A stretch of DNA of 63,539 bases from Lachnospiraceae bacterium. GTDB taxonomy: Bacteria > Bacillota > Clostridia > Lachnospirales > Lachnospiraceae. A model generated the notes under the pieces. The model was not told where the DNA came from. It did no database searches and was given only the letters and a program-made list of their open reading frames with translations. The first letter of the stretch is position 1. Every line of letters starts with the position of its first letter. The DNA is taken from positions 1-63,539 of the forward strand of contig VSOB01000007.1 in the NCBI GenBank assembly GCA_009774625.1. Direction: 5' to 3'. The position numbers and the translations under genes are program-made. Positions 18,435 through 27,223 of this stretch are shown here, in pieces.

Positions 18435-19504
18435 TGGATTTGGAAAGACTGGAAAAGATATGTTCTGTCTGCGGGATCTCTTCCTTTGAGCAGGAAATGG
18501 GAGAAGTGCTTGTCAAAGAATATGAAAGCCTGGGTCTGTGCTGCATCAAAGACAGACTGGGGAGTGTGATCGCTGTCAAATGCAAGGAGCAGCAGGGGCC
18601 GGATATCATGATTGCCGCCCACATGGATGAAGTGGGATTCATGGTGGAAAGCATTGATGAAAACGGATTTATCAAAGTGCGGCCGGTGGGAAGCTGGTGG
18701 AGCCATATGGTGCTGGGGCAGTGGTATACGATTGTGACAAGAGAGCAGAAAAAGTATCCCGCTTTGATGGGAAGCATGGCTACACACGGACTGCCGGAGG
18801 AAATCCGCAGCAAAACGGTTTCCCTGGAGGAGGTATATCTGGATCTGGGTGTGGACAATCGGGAAGAGGTACTTTCTCTGGGGATTGCCGTGGGGGATAT
18901 GGTGGCTCCCTGGACGCATTTTGAGGTAATGAACAATCCCAAATATATTTCCTGTAAGGCTTTTGATGACCGGATCGGCAGCTACATTATGGTGGAGGCA
19001 GCCAGGCGGTTGAAAGATACAGTGCATGCACCTCTGTATCTGGCCAATACCGTGCAGGAGGAGCCGGGGCTTCGGGGCGCCAGGACGGCTGTGGAAACGG
19101 TACATCCGGATATTGCATTTGCCATTGACACCACACTGGCCGGTGACACACCGGTCAATCATAATATTTGCAGCCTGGGAAAGGGCGTAGTGCTGTCAAT
19201 GATTGATTCCAACTCCATTGCCCCCAGGAAACTGGTGCGCTATGTGGAATCTGTCTGTGAAAAGCATGATATACCCTGTCAGTATGCGGTATTTAACAAG
19301 GGCGGGACCGACTCCGGAAATATACACAAGGCATTTGAAGGTGTGATCAACATGACGTTATCCATTCCCATTCGGTACATGCACACCAATCACAGTATGA
19401 TTCATGAGGATGATGTGGAGGCCTGTATCCGTCTGATCTGTGAGATGGTGAAAGATATGGGAGAAGAGACATTCCGGGATATAGCGGATTATACAATACA
19501 GTAA
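18431..19504 (+). CDS. M42 family metallo-aminopeptidase
   Basis: Cytoplasmic di-metal exopeptidase that trims N-terminal residues from short peptides. It has 357 residues and every expected ligand: His64 (AAHMDE), bridging Asp179 (KAFDDR), catalytic Glu210 and ligand Glu211 (VQEEPG), Asp233 (AIDTT) and His318 (RYMHT). Family members are glutamyl/leucyl aminopeptidases or endoglucanase-M-like and usually assemble as dodecamers. The start overlaps the previous stop by 4 bases. Next to an Ntn asparaginase and an M20 dipeptidase, it probably works on the peptide part of the imported substrate. Confidence 0.93.
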   Translation: MMDLERLEKICSVCGISSFEQEMGEVLVKEYESLGLCCIKDRLGSVIAVKCKEQQGPDIMIAAHMDEVGFMVESIDENGFIKVRPVGSWWSHMVLGQWYTIVTREQKKYPALMGSMATHGLPEEIRSKTVSLEEVYLDLGVDNREEVLSLGIAVGDMVAPWTHFEVMNNPKYISCKAFDDRIGSYIMVEAARRLKDTVHAPLYLANTVQEEPGLRGARTAVETVHPDIAFAIDTTLAGDTPVNHNICSLGKGVVLSMIDSNSIAPRKLVRYVESVCEKHDIPCQYAVFNKGGTDSGNIHKAFEGVINMTLSIPIRYMHTNHSMIHEDDVEACIRLICEMVKDMGEETFRDIADYTIQ

Positions 19505-19518
19505 CGGGAGGACAGGAT

Positions 19519-20472
19519 ATGTATGGAATCATAGCCACATGGAGAATGGCAAAAGAAGGAATAGAACAGGCATATGATATGCTGAAAAAAGGAGAAACTT
19601 CAGGCAGCGCGATTGAAACTGCCATCCGTGCAGTGGAGGATTTCCCTTATTATAAGTCGGTGGGTTACGGCGGACTGCCCAACGAAGAGCAGATCGTGGA
19701 GCTGGATGCCGGTTATATGGACGGAGATACCATGAGTGTGGGTGCACTGGGAGCTATAAAGGATTTTGCCAATCCTATCAGCATTGCAAAGAAACTCAGT
19801 GAAGAAAAAGTCAATAATGTATTGGTTGGAGCAGGTGCGGAAAAGTATGCCCGGGAACGGCAGTTTGAAGAAAAGGAAATGCTGACCGACCGGGCAAAGG
19901 CTTTTTACCGAAAAAAGAAAAAAGAGCTGGATCAGGAGCTGAGGCCCTATGACGGACATGATACGGTGGGGATGGTCTGTCTGGATCAGTCCGGCACTGT
20001 GACGGCGGCTACAAGCACCAGCGGCCTGTTTATGAAACGGAGCGGCCGTGTGGGAGATTCTCCGATTGTAGGTTCCGGCTTTTATGCGGATTCGGAAGTA
20101 GGCGGCGCTACGGCCACAGGACTTGGCGAGGATCTGATGAAAGGGTGTATTTCCTATGAGATCGTCCGTCTGATGAAAGAGGGTATGACACCTCAGAAGG
20201 CTTGTGAGAGGGCAGTCTCTAACCTGGATCAGAAACTGAAACAGAAACGGGGAGAAGCAGGGGATCTGTCTGTGGTTGCCATGAACAACCAGGGAGAATT
20301 TGGCTGCGCCACAAACATTGCAGGATTTTCTTTCAGTGTTGCCACCGGGGATCAGGAGCCGGTCGTATATCTGGTAAACAGGGAAGAGGACGGCAGATGC
20401 ACTTTTGAAGAGGCTTCCAAAGAGTGGCTGGAAGAATATATGCGTGTACGCATGGCGCCGGTTGAGGAGTAG
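19519..20472 (+). CDS. N4-(beta-N-acetylglucosaminyl)-L-asparaginase (glycosylasparaginase) family Ntn hydrolase
   Basis: Family enzymes cleave the amide bond between GlcNAc and asparagine, or related beta-aspartyl bonds, after self-cleavage into two chains. It has 317 residues; the autocatalytic nucleophile is Thr149 in GHDTVGMVCLD, the hallmark of the family. GSGFYADSEVGGATATGLGED supplies the substrate-binding loop. There is no signal peptide, so it acts on imported material. It opens with YGIIATWRMAKEGIEQAYD, close to bacterial glycosylasparaginases. It lies 14 bases after the M42 gene and 9 bases before the M20 gene. This is the strongest hint that the cluster handles a glycosylated amino acid or peptide. 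Confidence 0.9.
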   Translation: MYGIIATWRMAKEGIEQAYDMLKKGETSGSAIETAIRAVEDFPYYKSVGYGGLPNEEQIVELDAGYMDGDTMSVGALGAIKDFANPISIAKKLSEEKVNNVLVGAGAEKYARERQFEEKEMLTDRAKAFYRKKKKELDQELRPYDGHDTVGMVCLDQSGTVTAATSTSGLFMKRSGRVGDSPIVGSGFYADSEVGGATATGLGEDLMKGCISYEIVRLMKEGMTPQKACERAVSNLDQKLKQKRGEAGDLSVVAMNNQGEFGCATNIAGFSFSVATGDQEPVVYLVNREEDGRCTFEEASKEWLEEYMRVRMAPVEE

Positions 20473-20481
20473 AACGGGGAT

Positions 20482-21618
20482 ATGGGAATGAAAGAGAAGA
20501 TTATGGATCATGTGGGGACGCTGCTCCCGGCTTTGGTGGAGGACATCAAGACAATTTGCAGCATGGATTCCCGACAGGATACGGCTACGCCAAAGGACCC
20601 GTTCGGGAAAAGGGTTACGGACTGTCTGAACGAGGCTTTGGCTATTGCAGAGCGGCTTGGATTTGAGACAGAGAATGTGGGCAATCAGGTTGGTATCGCA
20701 GCCTGCGGGCCGGATACGGAAGATTACATTGCCTGTGTGGGGCATCTGGATGTGGTGGATGTGAACGGCGTGTGGAAAACCGATCCCTTTGTATGTACAG
20801 AAAAAGACGGCGTACTGTATGCAAGAGGCGTACTGGACAATAAGGGGCCGACTTTCTGCTGTATGTATGCATTGAAGGCACTGATGGATCTGGGGTATGA
20901 ATTTCCCATCCGGGTCAGGATCATCTTCGGGACCAATGAAGAAACCGGTATGGAGGATATGAAATGGTACTTCAAAGAGCATAAATATCCTCTTATGGGC
21001 TGGACGCCTGATGTGAAATATCCGGTGATCTATGCGGAGCGGGGAAGGGCGGCGTACCGCTACAGCCTGCCGAAAGAAAAAACGGATGAGCTGTATGCGT
21101 TCGTGAATCAGTTTATTTTCAATCAGAATGATCTGGCGGCCAGTCTGGGCATTGACTATTCAGACGAGGAATTTGGAAAAAATCAGGTGAGAAAGGTGGA
21201 GCTGTTTCAGGATGACGACAGTTGCGGCCTGACACTGGTTTCCAGCTATCCGGCTTCCTATAAGCTGGAAACGATGACAGAAGCGCTGCGGAAACTCTGC
21301 AGTGAGCATATGATCCTGATTCTGGATTCCAACATCGATCCGGTATTCTTTGACAAAGATACGTATCTGATCAAAACACTGGAACGGGTCTATGAGGAAA
21401 TCATGCACGAGGACGGCAGCGCAGTGACGACCACCGGGGGCAGCTATGCCAAAGTGGTAAAAAATATAGTACCTTTCGGTCCCAGCTTTAAGGGACAGAA
21501 GGGAATCGGGCATATGCCGGATGAATGGATGCGGATATGCGACATTGAAAAAAATACACAGATTTATGCATATGCATTGCATGAGCTGATGGAAGGTTTG
21601 CAGGAGGAAATACAATGA
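20482..21618 (+). CDS. M20 family dipeptidase (PepV-like), short form
   Basis: Cytoplasmic zinc peptidase, 378 residues. Ligand motifs: GHLDVVDV (His, Asp), ARGVLDNKGPTFC (Asp), FGTNEETGMEDM (catalytic Glu-Glu), and a late TTTGGSYAKVVKNIVPFGP with the final HMPDEW His. PepV proteins are about 470 residues; here the inserted lid domain between YAERGRAAYRY and the second half is much shorter, which should alter substrate size preference. The stop overlaps the next start (ATGA). Likely releases amino acids from dipeptides produced by the upstream enzymes. Confidence 0.9.
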   Translation: MGMKEKIMDHVGTLLPALVEDIKTICSMDSRQDTATPKDPFGKRVTDCLNEALAIAERLGFETENVGNQVGIAACGPDTEDYIACVGHLDVVDVNGVWKTDPFVCTEKDGVLYARGVLDNKGPTFCCMYALKALMDLGYEFPIRVRIIFGTNEETGMEDMKWYFKEHKYPLMGWTPDVKYPVIYAERGRAAYRYSLPKEKTDELYAFVNQFIFNQNDLAASLGIDYSDEEFGKNQVRKVELFQDDDSCGLTLVSSYPASYKLETMTEALRKLCSEHMILILDSNIDPVFFDKDTYLIKTLERVYEEIMHEDGSAVTTTGGSYAKVVKNIVPFGPSFKGQKGIGHMPDEWMRICDIEKNTQIYAYALHELMEGLQEEIQ

Positions 21619-22703
21619 AAAGACTTGGGATTTCTGTGTATCCGGAACGGGCGCCCAGAGAAACATGCTATGAGTATATGAAAATGGCCGGCGCATACGG
21701 CTTTCAGCGTGTGTTTACCTGCCTGCTGTCGGTGGAAGAGGACCGGGAAAAAATCATAGCTGATTTTACTGAGTTTTGCAGAGTGGCTCATGAGAACCAT
21801 CTGACGGTATCGGTGGATACAAACGGAGCGGTGTTTAAACGGCTGGGAGCTGCGCCGCGGGATCTGTCTGTGTTTGCGCAGATGGGAGTGGATATCATTC
21901 GTCTGGATGAGCATTTCAGCGATGCAGAGGATATTGCCATCACCAAGAATCCGTACCGTATTATGATCGAGTACAATGCGTCCTCCACCCAGGGGCTGGA
22001 CGTTATGATAAAAAAGGGCGCTGACAGAAGCAATATGTGCATTTGCAGTAATTTTTATCCGCAGAGAAATACAGGCATGGGACTTTTGCGGTGGCGGGAA
22101 CTGAATCAGTGGTATCAGCCTCTGGGGTTAAATAATGCAGCGTTTGTGACCAGCAGAGAGGAGCATACTCACGGTCCCTGGGAGGTGTATGACGGGCTTC
22201 CCACACTGGAGATTCATCGGGATCTGCCGATTGATCTGCAGCTTCGGCATTTGAATGCACTGGGACTGTGCAATGATTTTCTGATCGGCAATGCCTTTGC
22301 CAGCGAGGCTGAGCTGAAGGCAATGGCAGAGATTGACCTGAGTAAGATCTCGATTAAAATGGATGTGGCAGAGGATGTTTCCGACATCGAGAAGGAGATC
22401 ATCACCAGTGGGATTCATGCATCCAGGGATGACTGCAATGAACTGGTTGTCAGATCCAGCTATCCCAGGATACAATATAAAGACAAGGCTATTTGTCCAC
22501 GTGCAAACGACCGCAGGGTCTTTACAAGAGGAGATGTGATCATCGTCAACGATAACCTGAAGCATTATGCAGGGGAGCTGATGATCGTGCTGACTGAGAT
22601 CAAAGCGGATGATGTATACAATTATGTGGGACATGTAGGTGAGGGCGAGCAGCTATTGCTGGACTGCATCAAACCCGCTTACAGCTTTACTTTGATGATT
22701 TGA
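21615..22703 (+). CDS. MupG/DUF871 family 6-phospho-glycosidase
   Basis: Two-domain protein of 362 residues. The N-terminal TIM barrel (MKRLGISVYPERAP, DEHFSD, CSNFYPQRNTGMG) is followed by a cyclophilin-like C-terminal domain (KDKAICPRANDRRVFTRGD). The best known member, Staphylococcus aureus MupG, hydrolyses MurNAc-6-phosphate-GlcNAc after PTS import. The family is often found beside PTS genes. Here it sits in one operon with a Lac/Cel PTS, so a 6-phosphorylated disaccharide or glycoconjugate is the expected substrate. No MurQ etherase or NagA is present in the window, which leaves the muramic acid interpretation open. Translation is coupled to the M20 gene. Confidence 0.88.
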   Translation: MKRLGISVYPERAPRETCYEYMKMAGAYGFQRVFTCLLSVEEDREKIIADFTEFCRVAHENHLTVSVDTNGAVFKRLGAAPRDLSVFAQMGVDIIRLDEHFSDAEDIAITKNPYRIMIEYNASSTQGLDVMIKKGADRSNMCICSNFYPQRNTGMGLLRWRELNQWYQPLGLNNAAFVTSREEHTHGPWEVYDGLPTLEIHRDLPIDLQLRHLNALGLCNDFLIGNAFASEAELKAMAEIDLSKISIKMDVAEDVSDIEKEIITSGIHASRDDCNELVVRSSYPRIQYKDKAICPRANDRRVFTRGDVIIVNDNLKHYAGELMIVLTEIKADDVYNYVGHVGEGEQLLLDCIKPAYSFTLMI

Positions 22704-22722
22704 CGGGCAGGTGAGGAATAGT

Positions 22723-23463
22723 ATGGAAAAAGTAGTGGAAATTTGCTGTGGAAGCTATGAGGATGCACTGGCGGCATACCGGGGAGGCGCGAAGCGAATC
22801 GAACTGAACAGTGCGTTGTATCTGGGCGGCCTGACTCCTTCTTCGGGAACGCTGATTCTGACAAAGAAACATACGGATCTGAAGGTGATCGCAATGGTGC
22901 GTCCCAGAAGCGCCGGATTTTGTTACAGCGATGCCGACTTTGAGGTGATGAAACAGGATACGGAGCTGCTGATGAAAAACGGCGCCGATGGAATCGCATT
23001 CGGATGTCTGGATCAGGATGGCAGGATTCATGAAAAGCAGGTGCGCCAGATCGTGGAGATCATAGATGCATACGAGGGTGAGTCTGTATTTCACAGGGCA
23101 TTTGATTGTGCAGAGGATCAGTATGGGGCAATAGAGCAATTGATTGCAATGGGGATCTGCCGCATCCTGACCAGCGGCGGGAGGGCCAGAGCGATGGACG
23201 GCGCAGAGCGTCTTGCCGATCTGCAGAAGCAGTATGGGGACAGGATTCAGATATTGGCAGGGAGCGGTGTCAATGCGGAAAATGCCAGGGAACTGATGGA
23301 AAAAACAGGAATATGGCAGGTGCACAGCTCCTGTAAAGGATGGCTTTGCGATCCCACTACCCAGGGGCCGGATGTATCCTACTCCTATACGGAACATCCG
23401 GACAGAAATGCTTATGAAATAGTGGATGAGGCGTTGGTGAAGAGGCTGGTTGATGCGATATGA
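22723..23463 (+). CDS. cutC: CutC family TIM-barrel protein
   Basis: 246 residues beginning MEKVVEICCGSYEDALAAYRGGAKRIELNS, with MVRPRSAGFCYSD, FHRAFDCAED and RILTSGGRA, all typical for CutC. The protein is named for copper tolerance in E. coli, but a copper role has been questioned, and this copy sits in a sugar/peptide operon far from the csoR-copA genes. An enzymatic role in the carbohydrate pathway is a better guess (inference). ATG 22723 is preferred over GTG 22711. The stop overlaps the YitT start by 4 bases. Confidence 0.9.
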   Translation: MEKVVEICCGSYEDALAAYRGGAKRIELNSALYLGGLTPSSGTLILTKKHTDLKVIAMVRPRSAGFCYSDADFEVMKQDTELLMKNGADGIAFGCLDQDGRIHEKQVRQIVEIIDAYEGESVFHRAFDCAEDQYGAIEQLIAMGICRILTSGGRARAMDGAERLADLQKQYGDRIQILAGSGVNAENARELMEKTGIWQVHSSCKGWLCDPTTQGPDVSYSYTEHPDRNAYEIVDEALVKRLVDAI

Positions 23464-24338
23464 ATTTTCATGAATTAAGAAACAATGATAAAGTGCGGTT
23501 TGTCTACACCTTTATGAGTGTTCTGCTCGCCGGCTTCCTGCAGGCGGCCATTTTACAGATTTTTATGAACCCTATTAATCTGTTATCCAGCGGCTTTACA
23601 GGGGTTGCGATTCTGGTGGAAAAGATCACTTCCACATTTATGGGATTTTCGTTTCCGGTTTCTGTGGGTATGCTGGTCCTCAATATTCCGGTGGCCATAC
23701 TGTGCAGCAAAAGTATCAGCAAGCGGTTTACCTTTTTCTCGCTGCTGCAGGTATTTTTTGCCAGCTTCTTTTTAAGGGTTCTGGATTTTTCCCCTTTGTT
23801 TGAGGATGTTTTGCTGAATGTGATCTTCGGGGGATTTTCCTACGGTATTATGACAGTGATCGCTTTGAAGGGCAATGCTTCCACCGGAGGCGTGGATTTT
23901 GTGGCATTGTATATTTCCAATAAGAAGGGCAAATCCATCTGGAGTTATGTGTTTGTATTCAATGCAATACTGATTACGGTATTCGGGTTTATGTTCGGCT
24001 GGGAATATGCAGGCTATTCTATTCTGTTCCAGTTTATTTCCACAAAGACCATCGATTCCTTCTACCACAGGTATGAGCGTATGACCATGCAGATCACCAC
24101 GACCATGCCGGATGAGGTAATTAAAGCCTATGTGGCGGAGTATCGGCACGGTGTATCCAGAGTTGACGGGATCGGCGGATACAGCGGGAGAAAGATCAGC
24201 CTGCTGCATACGGTGGTGTCCAGCTATGAGATTCAGGATATTGCCAAACTGATGCGCAAAGCGGATCCCCATGTGGTGATCAATACATTTAAATCCCAGG
24301 ATTTTTATGGCGGATTTTATCTGAAACCGATTGAATAA
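23460..24338 (+). CDS. YitT family membrane protein
   Basis: 292 residues: five to six predicted helices in the first 200 residues (two DUF161 repeats; FGGFSYGIMTVIALKGNASTGGVDF is typical), then a soluble DUF2179-type domain ending FKSQDFYGGFYLKPIE. The physiological role of the family is not established; a transporter is often assumed. It is the last gene of the cluster, translationally coupled to cutC, and followed by a strong terminator. Confidence 0.9.
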   Translation: MNFHELRNNDKVRFVYTFMSVLLAGFLQAAILQIFMNPINLLSSGFTGVAILVEKITSTFMGFSFPVSVGMLVLNIPVAILCSKSISKRFTFFSLLQVFFASFFLRVLDFSPLFEDVLLNVIFGGFSYGIMTVIALKGNASTGGVDFVALYISNKKGKSIWSYVFVFNAILITVFGFMFGWEYAGYSILFQFISTKTIDSFYHRYERMTMQITTTMPDEVIKAYVAEYRHGVSRVDGIGGYSGRKISLLHTVVSSYEIQDIAKLMRKADPHVVINTFKSQDFYGGFYLKPIE

Positions 24339-24343
24339 AGACT

Positions 24344-24380
24344 GAAAACCGGAGGCTCTTTTGCAGAGTCTCCGGTTTTC
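24344..24380 (+). terminator. Terminator ending the PTS/peptidase cluster
   Basis: A 15-bp stem with one G-T pair (24344-24358 with 24366-24380); the right arm itself holds the T-run GGTTTTC followed by TATTT. Confidence 0.8.
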
Positions 24381-24388
24381 TATTTATG

Positions 24389-24423
24389 ACAATAGAAAGT
24401 CCGCACAACGTGCTTTCTATTGT
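24389..24423. repeat. Perfect 11-bp inverted repeat
   Basis: ACAATAGAAAG (24389-24399) and CTTTCTATTGT (24413-24423) with a 13-base centre, right after the terminator and without a T-run. It could be an operator or a second hairpin of the terminator region. Confidence 0.4.
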
Positions 24424-24523
24424 TGGGTTGCCGGGGAAAAGGAGGATGGGCAGAGTATCTGCTGTTACATATTATATCATATATACATTATATAGTATAT
24501 ATGCCGCAGCTCTTATGGACCTG

Positions 24524-24579
24524 GTCAACAGGGTCCGGCAGGAACCATGTTGACACAAAAACAGGGAAACGGCTATAAT
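24524..24579 (+). promoter_or_regulatory. Promoter of the hybrid kinase gene with an overlapping inverted repeat
   Basis: TTGACA (24550-24555), an 18-base spacer and TATAAT (24574-24579). The inverted repeat GTCAACA (24524-24530) / TGTTGAC (24548-24554) covers the -35, as a repressor or autoregulator site would. Because the -10 overlaps the ATG at 24578, that ATG cannot be the main start. Confidence 0.62.
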
Positions 24580-24628
24580 GAACATGGGTAAGAGCAATCA
24601 GGAAAACGGGGTTTCAGGGAGAAAGAAA

Positions 24629-27208
24629 GTGGAAAAGGAACAAAGCAGAAAAAAGTTGGATCAGGGTATTCCCCTGCTTCTTTCTATCTTATTGGTTTTT
24701 TGTATATTGGGAGCCGTTGTGCTTTCTGTGGCACGGAAAATATCGGTGGAAATGTCTGCGTCGGCGATCCAGAATCTGAGTGAAAGTCTGGATCTGATCA
24801 AATGTACGATTGAGGCAGTCTTTAAAAAGGATGCAGAGTTTCAGAAGCTGATGGCGAAAGAGCTTGGGCTGGTACAAGATCCGGAGGAATATATTCGTTC
24901 CTACCAGAAAAACCGGTCAATGGTAAAGGCATCACTGATCCTGGCAGGAGAGACAGAGGGGATTTCCAGTACAGGAGAGGTGTTTTCCGAAAAGGAGCTG
25001 GACTTTTCCACAGGAGGTACGGCTGAGGGGCTGGCTGTTTCACAGTCTTATCTGAACTATATGGGAACATGGGCCTATACGATGAAATGTCCGGTGGAAA
25101 AAGACGGGCAGGAGATCGGGACTTTATATGTGGAATATGTCTATGATTCCCTGGATGAATTGCTGCCGGACGGATTTTACGATAAAAAAGCCATGCTTTA
25201 TATTATGGATGCGGAAACAGAACGGTTTGTGCTAAAGCCCAAAGGAATGGGCGCCAGGAGTGCAGGGCATCTGGATCTGGCGGATTTTTACCGGGCAAAT
25301 GATATTCTGGATGAGAGCCTGCAAAGAGAAGTTGCCGAGTGCGTGGAAACCGGCAGAAATATTATGTTTTATCACGACATCCGGGGACAGCGTGCCCTGA
25401 ATTATATGTGGCAGGTAAATGACGGGGCCATTTATCTGATCGGATACGTGCCGGTAGAGGCGATTCAGCAGGAAGGAAGGAGCGTAAATCAGAATATTTT
25501 TATTGTGGTCGGCGTGATGCTGATTGCATTTATACTCTGTTGTATCCTGTATTATTTTAATCAGAGACAGCAGAATAAGATACGCAAAGAGCGGGAGGCA
25601 GAACGGGAAATCCACAACAAACAGTTGGCGGAGGCATTGCAGGCCGCGCAGATTGCCAGCAATTCCAAGACTACATTTCTTTCCAATATGTCCCATGATA
25701 TCCGGACCCCGATGAATGCGGTACTGGGATTTACGACGCTGCTGGCCAAAGATGCGGAAAATCCGGAAAAGGTGAGAGAGTATACGAAAAAGATCACGGC
25801 TTCCGGCCAGCATCTGCTCAGCCTGATCAATGATGTGCTGGATGTTTCCAAAATTGAGAGCGGAAAAGTGGTGCTGAGCGTTGAAAAGTTTACTTTGCAT
25901 GATCTGGTTTCCTCTGTGGATGCGATTATCCGGCCGATGGCAAGAGCGAGAGATCAGAAGTTCTATGTGGACGTGACGGGAATCCGGCACGAATATCTGA
26001 TGGGGGATGAGACAAGAATCAATCAGATACTGATTAACCTGCTTTCCAATGCGGTGAAATATACGCAGGAGGGAGGCAGTATCTGGTTTCGCATCATTGG
26101 ACAGAAACAGCGTTCCAGTCAATATGAACGTATCCGGATCGAAGTGGAGGACAATGGATACGGGATGACGCAGGAATATCTGAAAACCATTTTTGACGCT
26201 TTTACCAGAGCGGAAAACAGTACCACCAATAAGGTACAGGGTACAGGGCTGGGCATGGCGATTACCAAAAATATCGTGGAACTGATGGGCGGCACCATCG
26301 ATGTGTTCAGTGAGGTAAATAAGGGAAGTCTGTTCAGGGTAGAGTTGGAGTTCCGCATACCGGAAGACCAGGCAGACCGGAAGTTCTGGGAAAACAGCGG
26401 GATTTCCCGGATTCTGGCAGTGGGAAGCGACGAGGAAACAGACAACAACATAAAAGTATTGATGCAGGAAGTGGGGATCCCGGCAGATGCAGTTTCCGGA
26501 GTGGAGGAAGCGCTGGACTTACTGACAGACAGCAAAGGGAGCGACAAAGAGTATCAGATCGTCCTGCTGGACTGGGATGCACTGGATCTGGACGGCGTAC
26601 AGACGGTAGAAAGACTCAGAGAAGCGCTGCCGGAGCAGGTACTGATCCTGTTTTTGTCAGTATATGGCCTGGATGGGGAAGGAATGGAAAAAGCGCTTGA
26701 AAAGGCGCGTACAGGCGTGCTTTCCAAACCCTTTTTTGTAGCTGCATTAAAGGAAAAAATCCTGGAAATGCAGGAGGGAGTTACAAAAGATATTGATGCC
26801 GGGGCAGCGGAAGCGGGCAGTCTGGAAGGCTTGCATTTCCTTGCCGCAGAGGACAATGAGATCAATTCGGAAATCCTGAAGGAGATTTTGTCCATTGAGG
26901 GCGCCACCTGTGAAATTGCGGAAAACGGTCAGGAGGCGTTGGAGCGTTTCTGCCATTCCACAGAGGGTGAGTTTGATGCCATTTTAATGGATGTGCAGAT
27001 GCCGGTTATGAATGGGTATGATGCCACAAAAGCGATACGGGCATTGCAGAGGGCAGATGCAGGGAAAATACCGATCATTGCCATGACGGCCAATGCGTTT
27101 GCAGAGGATGAAAAGGAGGCGCTGGATGCAGGGATGGATGTGCACCTGTCAAAGCCGATTGAGGTGGAACTGTTAAAGAAAGTAATCAGGCAGTATACGG
27201 AGCGGTGA
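24629..27208 (+). CDS. Hybrid sensor histidine kinase with two receiver domains
   Basis: Membrane sensor that autophosphorylates and relays phosphate internally. GTG 24629 (AGGGAG 7 bases upstream) is chosen because the promoter -10 overlaps ATG 24578. Order: membrane helix (about 13-35), extracellular sensor of about 240 residues, second helix (about 290-312), linker coiled coil, HisKA with His356 in SHDIRTP, HATPase with N box LINLLSNAVKYT and G boxes VEDNGYGM and GTGLGMA. A degenerate receiver with Asp648 (LLDWD) and a canonical receiver with Asp788 (LMDVQMP) follow; it ends in SKPIEVELL. No separate response regulator or output domain is encoded nearby. The binding lipoprotein gene follows after 15 bases, suggesting that it feeds the sensor domain. 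Confidence 0.9.
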   Translation: MEKEQSRKKLDQGIPLLLSILLVFCILGAVVLSVARKISVEMSASAIQNLSESLDLIKCTIEAVFKKDAEFQKLMAKELGLVQDPEEYIRSYQKNRSMVKASLILAGETEGISSTGEVFSEKELDFSTGGTAEGLAVSQSYLNYMGTWAYTMKCPVEKDGQEIGTLYVEYVYDSLDELLPDGFYDKKAMLYIMDAETERFVLKPKGMGARSAGHLDLADFYRANDILDESLQREVAECVETGRNIMFYHDIRGQRALNYMWQVNDGAIYLIGYVPVEAIQQEGRSVNQNIFIVVGVMLIAFILCCILYYFNQRQQNKIRKEREAEREIHNKQLAEALQAAQIASNSKTTFLSNMSHDIRTPMNAVLGFTTLLAKDAENPEKVREYTKKITASGQHLLSLINDVLDVSKIESGKVVLSVEKFTLHDLVSSVDAIIRPMARARDQKFYVDVTGIRHEYLMGDETRINQILINLLSNAVKYTQEGGSIWFRIIGQKQRSSQYERIRIEVEDNGYGMTQEYLKTIFDAFTRAENSTTNKVQGTGLGMAITKNIVELMGGTIDVFSEVNKGSLFRVELEFRIPEDQADRKFWENSGISRILAVGSDEETDNNIKVLMQEVGIPADAVSGVEEALDLLTDSKGSDKEYQIVLLDWDALDLDGVQTVERLREALPEQVLILFLSVYGLDGEGMEKALEKARTGVLSKPFFVAALKEKILEMQEGVTKDIDAGAAEAGSLEGLHFLAAEDNEINSEILKEILSIEGATCEIAENGQEALERFCHSTEGEFDAILMDVQMPVMNGYDATKAIRALQRADAGKIPIIAMTANAFAEDEKEALDAGMDVHLSKPIEVELLKKVIRQYTER

Positions 27209-27223
27209 AAAGAGGGATAATCT

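Noticed and set aside
19600..20982. 460-codon open frame on the minus strand
   Set aside because: Antisense to the glycosylasparaginase and M20 genes, Cys/His/Ile-rich and without a start context.
22723..23463. CutC as part of the copper regulon
   Set aside because: It is coupled to the PTS/peptidase genes and lies 15 kb from csoR-copA, with no CsoR-type palindrome upstream.
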